A DNA stretch of 64,000 bases from Gallibacter intestinalis (GCF_014982745.1 NZ_JADCKA010000001.1:62001-126000), one strand, 5' to 3'; positions 37,260-46,729 are shown, counted from the first letter of the stretch. Notes: generated by a model not told the origin, from the letters alone. Program-made: numbers and translations.

Positions 37260-38380
37260 TTTTTATGCTCCCATATAAAGTTGACAATGTCAGCGGTTAT
37301 ATGGGGGCGTTTATATTCTACGTATTTTGATAAAAAGGCATCTTGCTTTGCCATATCAAATTTATTAGTATCAATGGCAGCAAGTAATTCTGACGGATTA
37401 TCAAACATTTTATTTGGAATTTCATTTTTATAATCCATATATATGTCTCGTTTTGAGATATAGCTTTCGTAGTCATATGTATAAAAGAATAATGGAATGT
37501 GCCTTATAGCAGCTTCATAAATGATGCAGCTGTAATCGCTGATAACATAGTCAGCAACAAAAAGCATATTAAAAGATGAGAAATCGTCATAGCCACCATC
37601 AAATCCGCTTAATGGATGAGCTTTGATTATGAGATTATACTGATTGCCATATGGTACAAACGATTTCTCAAGATTTTTAACAGCTTTAATGAAATTGTCA
37701 CTTTCTTCTTTATCTTTCCTGAAAGTAGGCACATACAGTATATTTTTTTTGTCTTTTAATTCAGGATGAATTTTATATATTACCTCTTTAGTTGAATTAG
37801 AATATGCTTCGCTTTGTAAAACTTCCACTCGTGGAAGAGGTAATATTTTTATTTTATCTGTAGGATAATTAAAACCTTCCGCCAGATGGTCTCTATATCC
37901 TTCACCGGCGCAAAGAATATAATCATAGTTATGGTGCATTTTCATGGCGTTTGCTATGACAGATGAAGAACCTTCAGGTTTATCGAGTATGCTATATGCA
38001 AACTTTTTCATTGTGCCAACGGAATGCCACATCTGGATAACTAAAAGAGAAGATCTGTGATGAAGAAGGCTTACTAAAATAGCATAGGAATCTAAAATGA
38101 CGACTTCGCAAGATGCTAAGTGATACATTTGTTTTAACATATGAAAACAATAGGCGATTTTGCCACTTAAACCATCGCCGATTTTTTTACAGAGAATTAC
38201 TACTTCATATCCCGGATGTAGTTGTTTTATTTTATCTGACAGCATAGTAATATCTATTGATGGAGCATTACTCTGCCTGCTCAGGAAAATGATTTTTTTG
38301 TGAGGATGGGTTACTATTTTAAACAATCCATATATAATATTTAAGAAAAATCTCATTAAAGTGATAATGTATTTTATCAA
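37256..38380 (-). CDS. Second CDP-glycerol glycerophosphotransferase family protein
   Basis: The product is 374 residues from a TTG at 38380, placed eight bases after GGAGG; a GTG at 38389 overlaps that SD and an ATG lies at 38356. The short TagB-like form has an N-terminal helix and then IQMWHSVGTMKKFAYS with the catalytic His, DYILCAGEGYRDHL, ILYVPTFRKDKE, LIIKAHPLSGFDGG, DYVISDYSCIIYEAAI and PLFFYTYDYESY. TagB-type enzymes add the first glycerol phosphate to a lipid primer, so this may prime what the longer enzyme at 33780 extends. It is transcribed against the operon and overlaps the SDR gene at the 3' end. Confidence 0.85.
   Translation of the reverse strand: MIKYIITLMRFFLNIIYGLFKIVTHPHKKIIFLSRQSNAPSIDITMLSDKIKQLHPGYEVVILCKKIGDGLSGKIAYCFHMLKQMYHLASCEVVILDSYAILVSLLHHRSSLLVIQMWHSVGTMKKFAYSILDKPEGSSSVIANAMKMHHNYDYILCAGEGYRDHLAEGFNYPTDKIKILPLPRVEVLQSEAYSNSTKEVIYKIHPELKDKKNILYVPTFRKDKEESDNFIKAVKNLEKSFVPYGNQYNLIIKAHPLSGFDGGYDDFSSFNMLFVADYVISDYSCIIYEAAIRHIPLFFYTYDYESYISKRDIYMDYKNEIPNKMFDNPSELLAAIDTNKFDMAKQDAFLSKYVEYKRPHITADIVNFIWEHKN
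37270..37310 (+). terminator. Possible terminator hairpin for the exporter operon
   Basis: CCCATATAA (37270-37278) pairs with TTATATGGG (37297-37305) just after the stop of the SDR gene. It lies inside the 3' end of the convergent gene and the T tail is poor, so the call is weak. Confidence 0.35.
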
Positions 38381-38490
38381 GCAAAGCACCTCCGCTTTTC
38401 AAGTACTTGTTTCTACTTTTAGAATACCGTTTAATTATATCAAGACATCAAGTTATTTGAAAAGATAAAATACAAAAGAAAGGATATTAA

Positions 38491-39504
38491 ATGTCTTTAA
38501 ATATTATAAGCAGATATCGCTCAGTTCTTTTCGGAATTTCAATCATAAGCATTATTTTATTTCATTATTGTGAGGATTATGTAAATGCATTTCAAGATGG
38601 TAATGTTGGCAGTAGTCTTATTATCTTTGGATATTATAAAGTGATAAGTAGCATAGGTGTAGAAATATTTATCTTTCTTTCGGGTTTAGGTCTTTTTTAT
38701 TCTATGTCAAACAACAGTAATGTTATGAGGTTTTATGAAAAGAGAGTAAAAAGATTAATAATACCATATGTTATTGTAGGAATAATCTTTTGGAGTATAA
38801 TTGATTTTGCTCTAAATAAAGATGGTATAGTGCAGTTTATTAAAGATTTTACGTTTATTACTTTTTTTACTGAGGGTCAGCGGGTAATATGGTTTATAGG
38901 GATTATTTTTATCTTCTATTTAATATTTCCACTTATCTATAAACTTATTGTATCTAAAGGTGGAATTATAAAGACATTGATTTTAATGATTGGTATTTAT
39001 GGCATCAATTATGGCATTTGGCAATTATGGCCAAATATTTATGGCAATATAGAGATAGGTATTATGAGATTTCCGATTTTTATTTGCGGGGCATTGTGTG
39101 CATATCTGATAAAAAATGATGTGCAAAATCAAAATAAGATAATGATATTTTTTGCTATAGCCATAGGACTAGCATTAAAATTAGCAGATGTATTTGTTGA
39201 TATGCCTCAATACTGGTCGCGTATTATAACTACGTTTTATGCTATCGCTTTGATATTGATCGTTTGTATTATAGTTGATAAATTGCACTGGATGAAGTTC
39301 AATAGTGCCATGGAAAAGGTTGGCGAGTATTCATTAGAACTATATATGATTCATGTCTGCTTGCGTAAGATTATGAAGAACATAGGCGTATATACATGTG
39401 AATTGCTTGTATATATTGGGATAATTGTGATTTCAATTATTTTAAGTATTTTTTTACATATGATTATTAGTTTGATAGAGAAAGCAAGGATAAGTGAATC
39501 ATAA
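38491..39504 (+). CDS. Acyltransferase 3 family membrane protein
   Basis: The product is 337 residues with about ten membrane helices. The opening SVLFGISIISIILFHYCED carries the early conserved His of the OafA/Acyl_transf_3 family. GVEIFIFLSGLGLFYSM and RVKRLIIPYVIVG follow, and YSLELYMIHVCLRK is near the C-terminus. Family members transfer acetyl or other acyl groups to surface sugars. It stands alone with an SD of AAAGGA and lies divergent to the TagB-like gene. The sugar it modifies is presumably made by the neighbouring operons. Confidence 0.82.
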   Translation: MSLNIISRYRSVLFGISIISIILFHYCEDYVNAFQDGNVGSSLIIFGYYKVISSIGVEIFIFLSGLGLFYSMSNNSNVMRFYEKRVKRLIIPYVIVGIIFWSIIDFALNKDGIVQFIKDFTFITFFTEGQRVIWFIGIIFIFYLIFPLIYKLIVSKGGIIKTLILMIGIYGINYGIWQLWPNIYGNIEIGIMRFPIFICGALCAYLIKNDVQNQNKIMIFFAIAIGLALKLADVFVDMPQYWSRIITTFYAIALILIVCIIVDKLHWMKFNSAMEKVGEYSLELYMIHVCLRKIMKNIGVYTCELLVYIGIIVISIILSIFLHMIISLIEKARISES

Positions 39505-39511
39505 TTGCTTA

Positions 39512-39670
39512 TTATTCATACCACCAGCAAAAGCCAAAATAAAACGGATTTTCCCCTTGGATCAAAGACCATATTATACTGATAACCCACCATAATATGA
39601 GTATAGGCGTTGTTATCTTAATAACCCAGAACAAATAATATCTTATCTTTTGAAGTGCATTTCTTTTCAT
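39512..39670 (-). CDS. Small membrane protein of 52 residues
   Basis: A 52-codon reading frame starts MKRNALQKIRYYLFW, has one hydrophobic helix (ITTPILILWWVISIIW) and ends FCWWYE before tandem TAA stops. AAAGGAA lies about a dozen bases upstream of the ATG at 39670. It follows the VanZ-like gene on the same strand with a 48-nt gap and may be cotranscribed with it. I do not recognise a family. A basic start, one helix and an aromatic tail fit a small membrane regulator or accessory subunit, but that is a guess. Confidence 0.5.
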   Translation of the reverse strand: MKRNALQKIRYYLFWVIKITTPILILWWVISIIWSLIQGENPFYFGFCWWYE

Positions 39671-39718
39671 AAGTCTACTTTATTCCTTTCTTAATAATTT
39701 TAGCGGTATTCCATAAGC

Positions 39719-40282
39719 CTAGCTTCTAAAATAATCAGTAATGAAATTCGATAAGGTTTTATTTGCTAATGAAGACAATAGAGTATAACCTGCTTTAAAA
39801 ACTATATATCCAATAATCACACCGAGCCCATTACAGATGACATCATTATCATCGACTATGCGCAGGGTGTAACCGATTATAAACAGCTGACACAGCTGTA
39901 AGCCTTCAAGCAGTAATCCTGTGCATATTCCCATTAGCGAAATTGATTCAAAAGACCATATCCTTTGTGTAATCAACGGTATCAGCACTCCCAACGGAAT
40001 CGTAGCAACAATATTATAAAAGCCGCTCATATTAAATATATCTTTAAAGGGAATCAGATTTAAGCTGTTAAAGATATTTCCGCCAAGTTCTTCTGCCATG
40101 GAAGGACTTACATATATCGGGAATTGCGTTAAATCTATGAGAAAGTAAAGATATATAAAGAATCCTACAAAGCAGATGCTCCGTGTAATGGGATGTTCAT
40201 TTTTGTAAATGGCTTTTGCTGTAATAATTAGGGCGATTATTATGTATGCTGCAAGCAGCCACCCTTCAAAAAAGTATGACAT
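39719..40282 (-). CDS. VanZ-like family membrane protein
   Basis: The product is 187 residues with five hydrophobic segments. The VanZ-type pattern is NLIPFKDIF after the second helix and, in the fourth to fifth helix region, LLEGLQLCQLF and DDNDVICNGLGVIIGY. VanZ itself raises teicoplanin tolerance by an unknown route, and most family members have no known function. AGGAG lies about nine bases before the ATG at 40282. Close placement to surface-polymer genes suggests a cell-envelope role. Confidence 0.78.
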   Translation of the reverse strand: MSYFFEGWLLAAYIIIALIITAKAIYKNEHPITRSICFVGFFIYLYFLIDLTQFPIYVSPSMAEELGGNIFNSLNLIPFKDIFNMSGFYNIVATIPLGVLIPLITQRIWSFESISLMGICTGLLLEGLQLCQLFIIGYTLRIVDDNDVICNGLGVIIGYIVFKAGYTLLSSLANKTLSNFITDYFRS

Positions 40283-40373
40283 GTGTAAAAACTCCTTTCT
40301 ACTATCTAGCTTTCTCTTGTTCTATTTTTTCTCTTTCTTTTCTGATTCCAGTATGAATTAAAAATCTCCCTCG

Positions 40374-40662
40374 GTAAAGCAATGGTTCCTTTACATCATG
40401 TCAACGTATCGTTGCACAGGTAAATTGAAGATACTCTAAAGGCAAATTAAATGGAAATTAAAGGCCCCAAATAGATCATTTGCAAATCAGAGCGAAAATC
40501 CCACCCAAAATATCAAAGATTACACAAATGCTCGAAAAACAGCCTCAAAAACCCATTAAGCAGTTAAAAATCACACAATTATACAATTTCAACTTATAAA
40601 AATCACACTTTTATACTAAAGCAACGCATCGTTGCGCCCATGTAAAGGGTATGTTGCTTTAC
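40374..40662. repeat. Imperfect inverted repeat enclosing about 200 bp
   Basis: The outer arms, about 43 bp each (40374-40417 and 40619-40662), match in four spaced blocks at the same distances: GTAAAGCAA, CCTTTACAT, CAACG and CGTTGC. Each arm carries its own small palindrome, CAACGTATCGTTG at 40402-40414 and GCAACGCATCGTTGC at 40621-40635. The enclosed DNA is AT-rich, holds no reading frame of note and contains several CACA-type short repeats. Candidates are a non-autonomous mobile element or a two-site operator. It fills most of the gene-free stretch 40283-40747. Confidence 0.6.
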
Positions 40663-40747
40663 TTACCCACTATTTCGCCAATAAAATTTAAGTGACAGTC
40701 AAAGTGAATAAGCGAGAAAGAATGACAAAGGAGTGTGAGAGTTAGTA

Positions 40748-42379
40748 ATGACGTTTAATACGTTGACCTTTATCGGATTCTTTGTGGCGGTGCTGGTGCT
40801 TTACTATTTAGTGCCAAAGCGATTTCAGTGGGTATTTCTGCTGATGTCTAGCTACTTCTTTTACCTTTACGCAGGACCTAAGTTCGTCATCTTTATGCTC
40901 ATTACCACGGTGACATCCTGGTACGGAGCTCTGATGATTGACAAAAACCATGTGAGGGAAAGCGAAGTTCTAAAAGAAAACAAAGAAATCTTTACAAAAG
41001 AAATTAAAAAGGACTTTAAGGCCAGGGAAAAGCAAAAGCGAAAGAGAATTCTCATAACCATTTTAGTTGTGAATTTCGGGATATTGTTTTTTCTAAAATA
41101 CCTTAACTTTTTTACGGAAAATTTAAACCACATCATCAGTCCACTGACCGACGGCGGACAGATACCGAGACTCAATCTGATACTTCCCCTGGGGATATCC
41201 TTTTACACCTTCCAGACAATGTCCTATGTGATAGATGTCTACTGGAAAAAGGTGAGGGCGGAAAGAAACATCGCAAAGGTGGCGCTGTTTGTCTCATTCT
41301 TCCCACAGATACTGCAGGGCCCTATCGGAAGGTTTGGTGATCTGGCGCCTCAGCTCTATCAGGAAAGAAAGGCCGATGCTCAGCAGATTAAATACGGCAT
41401 TCAGCTGATGATATGGGGCTATTTTAAAAAGCTGGTTATAGCAGACCGCGTGGCCATAGCGGCAAATCACATGTTCGGTGACGGCGGATACGATCAGATG
41501 TCCGGAAGCGTTGTCGCCCTGTGCGTATTTCTCTATGCAATACAGGACTATACTGACTTTTCCGGCTGTATCGACATCGCAAGAGGGGCGGCCCAGTGTA
41601 TGGGAATCAATATGGCGGAAAACTTCAAGCGGCCATATTTCTCAAGGACGCTGCCTGAGTTTTGGCGCAGATGGCATATGACCCTCGGTACGTGGATGAA
41701 GGACTATGTGTTTTATCCTTTCTCCCTAAGCGGCAGGGTCAGGAACATGAGCAAATGGATAAAGGAACATTCCAAGGAGCCTAAGGAAGGCAAGATTGGC
41801 CTTGGCAAGCATCTGGGCGGAACACTTCCAATAGCCCTGGGTAACATACTTGTGTTTTTCCTGGTTGGCGTGTGGCACGGTTCTGCATGGAATTACATCA
41901 TATGGGGACTTTACTACGGCGTCTTGATTGCAATATCAGGACTGTTAAAGCCTGTGTTTGAGGGAATGAACAGGGCCCTACATATAAATGTAAAGTCTAA
42001 GCCGTGGCAGCTTTGGCAGATAATAAGAACATTTTGGTTTACCTGCGTTGCCTGCATAATATTTAGGGCAGATACCATGACCGATGCGTGGAACATCTTT
42101 GCAAAGTCAATGCATTTTTGGCAGCTTCCGCAAAACTATGTCCAGGAATACCTTTCCATGGGGCTGGTGGTGGCAGATGCCTTCGTTATACCGGCATCCA
42201 TACTGATACTCTTTGTGGCGGATGTGATGCAGGAGCATATGTTTGTGAGGGGCTGGCTGGAAAGGCGCAGCTTTATCCTCCGATACGCCATATACTTTAT
42301 CGGCTTTCTGTTTATCGTGGGCCTTGGCATTTACGGGCCGGGCTTTGACCAGAGCCAGTTTGTGTATATGGGATTTTAG
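40748..42379 (+). CDS. MBOAT acyltransferase of a dlt-like operon (DltB-like)
   Basis: The product is 543 residues with about eleven membrane segments. A charged Lys/Glu loop (about 75-105) follows the first helices. Family marks are LPLGISFYTFQTMSYVIDVYW, LPEFWRRWHMTLGTWMKDYVFYPFSLSG (about 305) and GVWHGSAWNYIIWGLYYG (about 375) with the conserved His. The gene heads an operon with a lipase-like protein, an adenylating enzyme, a PLP enzyme and a carrier protein. This makes it the DltB-like step that takes an acyl or aminoacyl group from the carrier through the membrane. GC content is clearly higher than in the genes to the left. Confidence 0.88.
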   Translation: MTFNTLTFIGFFVAVLVLYYLVPKRFQWVFLLMSSYFFYLYAGPKFVIFMLITTVTSWYGALMIDKNHVRESEVLKENKEIFTKEIKKDFKAREKQKRKRILITILVVNFGILFFLKYLNFFTENLNHIISPLTDGGQIPRLNLILPLGISFYTFQTMSYVIDVYWKKVRAERNIAKVALFVSFFPQILQGPIGRFGDLAPQLYQERKADAQQIKYGIQLMIWGYFKKLVIADRVAIAANHMFGDGGYDQMSGSVVALCVFLYAIQDYTDFSGCIDIARGAAQCMGINMAENFKRPYFSRTLPEFWRRWHMTLGTWMKDYVFYPFSLSGRVRNMSKWIKEHSKEPKEGKIGLGKHLGGTLPIALGNILVFFLVGVWHGSAWNYIIWGLYYGVLIAISGLLKPVFEGMNRALHINVKSKPWQLWQIIRTFWFTCVACIIFRADTMTDAWNIFAKSMHFWQLPQNYVQEYLSMGLVVADAFVIPASILILFVADVMQEHMFVRGWLERRSFILRYAIYFIGFLFIVGLGIYGPGFDQSQFVYMGF

Positions 42380-42396
42380 GAAAGGAGGCGCAGCAT

Positions 42397-43698
42397 ATGA
42401 GTAAATTAAAGAGACATCATAAAATCGAAATAACGGCAATTTGTCTGCTTTTAGCCCTTTCCGTGGCCTTCGTATCATTCCTGTCGGTACATCAGTTCAG
42501 CAGCCATGAGCTGAGGGTAAAGTATTTCTTTATGGAAGATGAAAATGCCATCGATGTGGTAAACATCGGCGCCAGCGAGATATATACGGGATTTTCTCCG
42601 GAGTACATCTGGCATAACTACGGTATTACAAGCTACAACTTGGCAACGGCGGGAGCTCCCATGAGACTTGCAAAAAGTGAAGTTAAGGCGGCCATGGAAA
42701 CTCAAAATCCGAAGCTGATGGTTATTTCCCTAAACGGAGCTATGTACGACGATGAAAGGTCCACCCATGAGGGTTATACCAGAATGTGGCTTGATAATAT
42801 GCCTTATTCGCAGCTACGGGAAGAGGCCATAGAGGAATGGATTCCCGAAAAGGACAGGATTAACTTTCGCTGGAAGATATTAAACTACCACGACAATGTA
42901 GCAAGACTGACTGAATGCCTGCAGCTTTCCTGGAAGGAATTTAAAGCGAAAAAGGACCAGAGGTTCCTTACCATCAGCGGCGTTCAGGGAAATGCCAGCA
43001 CTGATAAAAAGCGAGATATCGTTGATATATCAAATTACAACAAGGAGAGAAAGCTAGATAAGGAAGCGGACAAGGATTTAACTGACCTTTTGGAATATCT
43101 CAAAGGCGAAGATATAAAAAATGTAATCTTTGTGAATATGCCGAGATTTTACGATAAGGAGATGCTTGGCAGTAAGGAAAAGATAAACACGGCCATAAAG
43201 AAGGTTAAATCCTACGGCTACGATGTATACGATTTTGATAAGCTGGTTGGCAGCATAGGCCTCGATCAGCAGCATGACTTTTACAACGCTGCCCATCCAA
43301 ATATCTACGGGCAGCAAAAGATTTCAAAATACTTTTATGAAAACATTGTGCCTAAGTATGTAAAAAACCACAGGGAGTATTCTGACGAACTGGTGGAACG
43401 CTGGAACGAAAACTACGATGTGTATACTCAGTTTTACGCTTGGGCGGACAAGGTTATAAAGGAAAAGGGTAATAGCGGATATTACTACACCTACAAAGCC
43501 ATAGACCACATTATGGACGGCACTATAGACAAATATGAAAAGTGGCTTGATATGAAATCAAAGATAGTCAAAAAGTCGGGAGAAGACACCGAGGATCGTG
43601 AGAGCACCGGAAGCAGCCACGACAGTGGCAGCCATTCGGATTTTGATTTAAAATCCGGAGCAAACCCAGATGCAAAATCCGGAAGCAGTTCTCACTAA
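42397..43698 (+). CDS. SGNH-like membrane-anchored transferase partner (DltD position)
   Basis: The product is 433 residues with an SD of AAGGAGG. One N-terminal helix (ITAICLLLALSVAFVSFL) anchors an outside domain. The nucleophile block VVNIGASEIYTGF (about residue 52) has the Gly-x-Ser of SGNH enzymes, and DFYNAAHPNIYGQQKI (about 290) gives the Asp-x-x-His class C-terminal pair. DltD uses such a triad in D-alanylation of teichoic acid. I see no close match to the DltD sequence, so this is a functional analogue by position and motif. The last 45 residues are a Ser/Asp/Gly-rich hydrophilic tail. Confidence 0.72.
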   Translation: MSKLKRHHKIEITAICLLLALSVAFVSFLSVHQFSSHELRVKYFFMEDENAIDVVNIGASEIYTGFSPEYIWHNYGITSYNLATAGAPMRLAKSEVKAAMETQNPKLMVISLNGAMYDDERSTHEGYTRMWLDNMPYSQLREEAIEEWIPEKDRINFRWKILNYHDNVARLTECLQLSWKEFKAKKDQRFLTISGVQGNASTDKKRDIVDISNYNKERKLDKEADKDLTDLLEYLKGEDIKNVIFVNMPRFYDKEMLGSKEKINTAIKKVKSYGYDVYDFDKLVGSIGLDQQHDFYNAAHPNIYGQQKISKYFYENIVPKYVKNHREYSDELVERWNENYDVYTQFYAWADKVIKEKGNSGYYYTYKAIDHIMDGTIDKYEKWLDMKSKIVKKSGEDTEDRESTGSSHDSGSHSDFDLKSGANPDAKSGSSSH

Positions 43699-43716
43699 TG
43701 TGAAAAGGAGGAAAGC

Positions 43717-45285
43717 ATGTATAACGTACTTGAATACCTGGAAAATACAGCAGCAAAGTATCCGGAAAAGATAGCCTTTGCAGATCTCGAAAAAGAGATA
43801 ACCTACAGCGGCCTTTTGGCAAGATCTCGCAGAATAGGAGCAAGGCTGGCAAGGGAGTTTGACAAAAACTCACCGGTTCCAATCTTTATGGAAAAGGGCG
43901 TTGATGCCATAAGCCTATTCTTTGGGGTGATTTATGCTGGATGCTTTTATGTGATGATGGATTTAAAGCAGCCTAAGGCAAGGCTAGAACATATCCTGTC
44001 CACTCTGGAAACGGATACCGTTGTAACGGACATAGCAAACGCAGGAGTCCTTCACGCCATGAGCTTTGAAGGTAAAATCCTGATGTTTGAGGACTTTGAT
44101 AAGGAAGCGGGCATCAGCGAAGATGAAATTGACGAAATACTTGCTCCCGTAAGGAAAAAGCATATCGACAGCGACCCGCTGTACGGAATATTTACTTCCG
44201 GCTCCACGGGAGTGCCAAAGGGCGTAGTTGTAAGCCACCGCAACCTTATAGACTTTATGGGCACCTTTACAAAGACCTTTAATATAACGGCAGAGGATGT
44301 AATAGGCAACCAGGCGCCTTGGGATTTTGATGTGTCAATTAAAGACATTTTTTCCGGCATAAGCACCGGAGCTACGGTGCAGGTTATACCTAAGCAGTAT
44401 TTTTCCATGCCGGCAAAGCTCATAGACTTCCTGTGCGAGAGAAAGGTGACTACCATAATCTGGGCGGTTTCTGCGGTGTGCATTATAAGCACACTAAAGG
44501 GCTTTGACTATCGCGTACCAACTAGCCTTAAAAAGGTTATGTTTTCCGGAGAGGTTATGCCGGTAAAACACCTTAACATATGGAAAAAATATCTGCCGGA
44601 TGCTACATATGTAAACCTTTACGGTCCTACGGAAATCACATGCAACTGTGCATACCATGTAATAGATGAGGAGTACCAGGATGGCGATGTTATTCCAATC
44701 GGAGAAGCCTTTGAAAATGAAAGGGTATTTCTCCTGGATGAGGAGGATAGGCCTGTGCTTCCAGGTACAAATGAAAGTGAAAATAAGCCGGATGATGGTG
44801 CAAAAAGTACACTTGGTGAAATCTGCGTAAGCGGAAACTGCGTTTCTCTGGGATATTACAACAACGACGAGCAGACTAAAAAAGCCTTCTGTCAAAATCC
44901 TCTAAACAAAAAATATAGGGAGATAATCTACAGAACTGGCGATCTGGGATATTACGATAAGCAGGGCAGACTGTGCTTTGCTTCCAGAAAGGACTTTCAG
45001 ATAAAGCATATGGGCCACAGAATCGAGCTTGGTGAAATCGAAAACGCCATGTACAAGATACCTCAGATGGTTAGGGTGTGCTGCCTCTTTGAAAACAACA
45101 GGATTATAGCTTTTTACAAAGGTGAAATCCAAAGGGCGGAGATAGTAAAGGAACTTAAGAAGTGGCTTCCGGATTTCATGGTGCCTAATATGCTTAAGCA
45201 AATCGATGAATTTCCTTTAAACAAAAACGGCAAAATAGACAGAGGCGTTCTCAAGGAAATGCTCAGCGCTAAAGGCGGCAGATAA
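43717..45285 (+). CDS. Amino-acid adenylating ligase, DltA-like
   Basis: The product is 522 residues, the usual length of stand-alone DltA. Adenylation motifs in order are FTSGSTGVPKGVVVSH (about 167), APWDFDVSIKD (about 205), NLYGPTEITC (about 303), GEICVSGNCVSLGYY, YRTGDLGYYDKQG (about 405), HRIELGEIE and NKNGKIDRG with the catalytic Lys (about 510). The Asp of FDVS corresponds to the one that holds the alpha-amino group in amino-acid-activating enzymes. It should therefore load an amino acid on the carrier protein encoded at 46730. The amino acid cannot be read from sequence. An insertion rich in Asn/Glu/Lys sits near residue 350. Confidence 0.85.
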   Translation: MYNVLEYLENTAAKYPEKIAFADLEKEITYSGLLARSRRIGARLAREFDKNSPVPIFMEKGVDAISLFFGVIYAGCFYVMMDLKQPKARLEHILSTLETDTVVTDIANAGVLHAMSFEGKILMFEDFDKEAGISEDEIDEILAPVRKKHIDSDPLYGIFTSGSTGVPKGVVVSHRNLIDFMGTFTKTFNITAEDVIGNQAPWDFDVSIKDIFSGISTGATVQVIPKQYFSMPAKLIDFLCERKVTTIIWAVSAVCIISTLKGFDYRVPTSLKKVMFSGEVMPVKHLNIWKKYLPDATYVNLYGPTEITCNCAYHVIDEEYQDGDVIPIGEAFENERVFLLDEEDRPVLPGTNESENKPDDGAKSTLGEICVSGNCVSLGYYNNDEQTKKAFCQNPLNKKYREIIYRTGDLGYYDKQGRLCFASRKDFQIKHMGHRIELGEIENAMYKIPQMVRVCCLFENNRIIAFYKGEIQRAEIVKELKKWLPDFMVPNMLKQIDEFPLNKNGKIDRGVLKEMLSAKGGR

Positions 45286-45352
45286 ATAGCAGATAAATGA
45301 AATAGAAAATAAGAAATGAGATAAGAAGGCAAAAGAAAAGGAAGTGAGAGCT

Positions 45353-46657
45353 GTGAATAAAGTAAATACAGTAAATACAGTAAATACAGACTTTAATCCT
45401 ACCTATGAGGAGATCGTAAATAGCATAGGAACGCCGGCATACGTCTTTAACCTGGATGTTATAAAAAACAGGTTGGTATATATAAAGGAAAGGCTGAACA
45501 CCGGCAGCCGCCCAGTTGACATATGCTATGCTATGAAGGCAAATCCATTTGTGGTGGGAGCCATTGACGAGCATACGGACCATTACGAGGTTTGTTCTCC
45601 GGGGGAGTTTAAGATATGCGAAAGAGCCGGAGCTGATATAGGAAAGGTAGTGCTTTCCGGAGTCTTTAAGGAGGAGGAAGATACCACAAGGATAATCGCC
45701 GAGTATGGCAATAAAATCCTATATACAGCTGAATCCGAAAATCAGTTTAAGCTGGTAAACCGTGAAGCGGAAAGCTGCGGCATAGTTGTGGATATTATCC
45801 TCAGAATAACCACAGGAAATCAGTTCGGCATGGACGAAAGCGTCCTTCGCAGACTGATAGCTGACCGTGAAAAATACAAGGGACTTAATATTTTAGGTAT
45901 ACAGCATTTTTCCGGAACTCAGCGGCACAATATGAATATTTACAGGGAAGAGCTGGAATACTGCGACAGCCTAATAGAAAGCCTTAAGGAAGATTACGGC
46001 TTTGAGACTCAGCTTTTGGAATTCGGAACGGGCTTTTACTTTGAATACTTTAGGGAAAGACCGGAAAAAATAGCTAAAGATGCTGCCAAGGGCAAAGCAA
46101 AAGAACCCTTTAATGAAGACCAGCTGCTTACGGATTTTGCAAAGCTTCTTGAAGACATGAGATATCAAGGCAAAGTGACCCTGGAAATAGGAAGATTTAT
46201 CGCCGCTTCATGCGGAAGATATTACACTTCCGTGGTGGACGAGAAGGTAAACAACGGCAAGCACTTTTGTATCGCCGATGGCGGAATGCATCAGGTAAAT
46301 TACTTCGGACAGATGATGGCCATGAAGCTGCCATACTACAGGCAGCATAAGAAAGATGGCAGAGTGTACGACGGAGATGCAGATTGCAATGAAAGGATCA
46401 ACCTTTGCGGAGCCCTTTGCACAATCAACGACAATCTTGTAAAGGATATGCCTGTAGCCTTCCCGGAAAAGGGAGATATATTTGAATTTATGAACACGGG
46501 AGCCTATTCCATGACGGAAACTCCGGCGCTGTTTTTAAGCAGGGACATTCCAAGGGTATGGCTATACAGTAGAGAGCAAGGCTTTGTCTTAATGAGGGAA
46601 AGCTTTGAAACTAATGTGCTAAACGGCGGATCGCCGATAGCAATAGATGAAAAATAG
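45353..46657 (+). CDS. PLP-dependent decarboxylase, DAP/ornithine decarboxylase fold
   Basis: The product is 434 residues from the GTG at 45353 (GGAA at 9 nt); a GTG at 45344 is the alternative, and no ATG is available. It is a fold-III PLP enzyme. The cofactor Lys is in ICYAMKANPFVVG (about 57), followed by YEVCSPGEFKI, the conserved His of LGIQHFSGTQ, the phosphate loop near LEFGTGFYF and LEIGRFIAA. In the C-terminal domain LCGALCTINDNLV holds the Cys and Asp that contact substrate, and FMNTGAYSMTETP follows. DAP decarboxylase, ornithine decarboxylase and the butirosin enzyme BtrK share this build. BtrK acts on a carrier-bound amino acid. Placement between the ligase and the carrier gene suggests the same here. 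The N-terminus has three in-frame copies of GTAAATACA. Confidence 0.82.
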   Translation: MNKVNTVNTVNTDFNPTYEEIVNSIGTPAYVFNLDVIKNRLVYIKERLNTGSRPVDICYAMKANPFVVGAIDEHTDHYEVCSPGEFKICERAGADIGKVVLSGVFKEEEDTTRIIAEYGNKILYTAESENQFKLVNREAESCGIVVDIILRITTGNQFGMDESVLRRLIADREKYKGLNILGIQHFSGTQRHNMNIYREELEYCDSLIESLKEDYGFETQLLEFGTGFYFEYFRERPEKIAKDAAKGKAKEPFNEDQLLTDFAKLLEDMRYQGKVTLEIGRFIAASCGRYYTSVVDEKVNNGKHFCIADGGMHQVNYFGQMMAMKLPYYRQHKKDGRVYDGDADCNERINLCGALCTINDNLVKDMPVAFPEKGDIFEFMNTGAYSMTETPALFLSRDIPRVWLYSREQGFVLMRESFETNVLNGGSPIAIDEK

Positions 46658-46729
46658 TTGTATGAGTTTAAAAAGTTAAGAAAGAGTTGTAGAAATTAAG
46701 AAAGAATTAAAAACAGGAGGAAATGTAAA

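Noticed and set aside
10938-40282. A prophage or integrative element
   Set aside because: No integrase, attachment repeat, tRNA target or phage structural gene was found; the content is a polysaccharide locus.
42107-42478. Minus-strand frame of 123 codons opposite the MBOAT gene
   Set aside because: It is a shadow of the coding strand; the MBOAT motifs and the overlapping SD of the next gene define the real genes.
45344-45400. The repeated GTAAATACA as a regulatory repeat
   Set aside because: It lies just inside the decarboxylase reading frame (Val-Asn-Thr three times) and is more likely a coding microsatellite.
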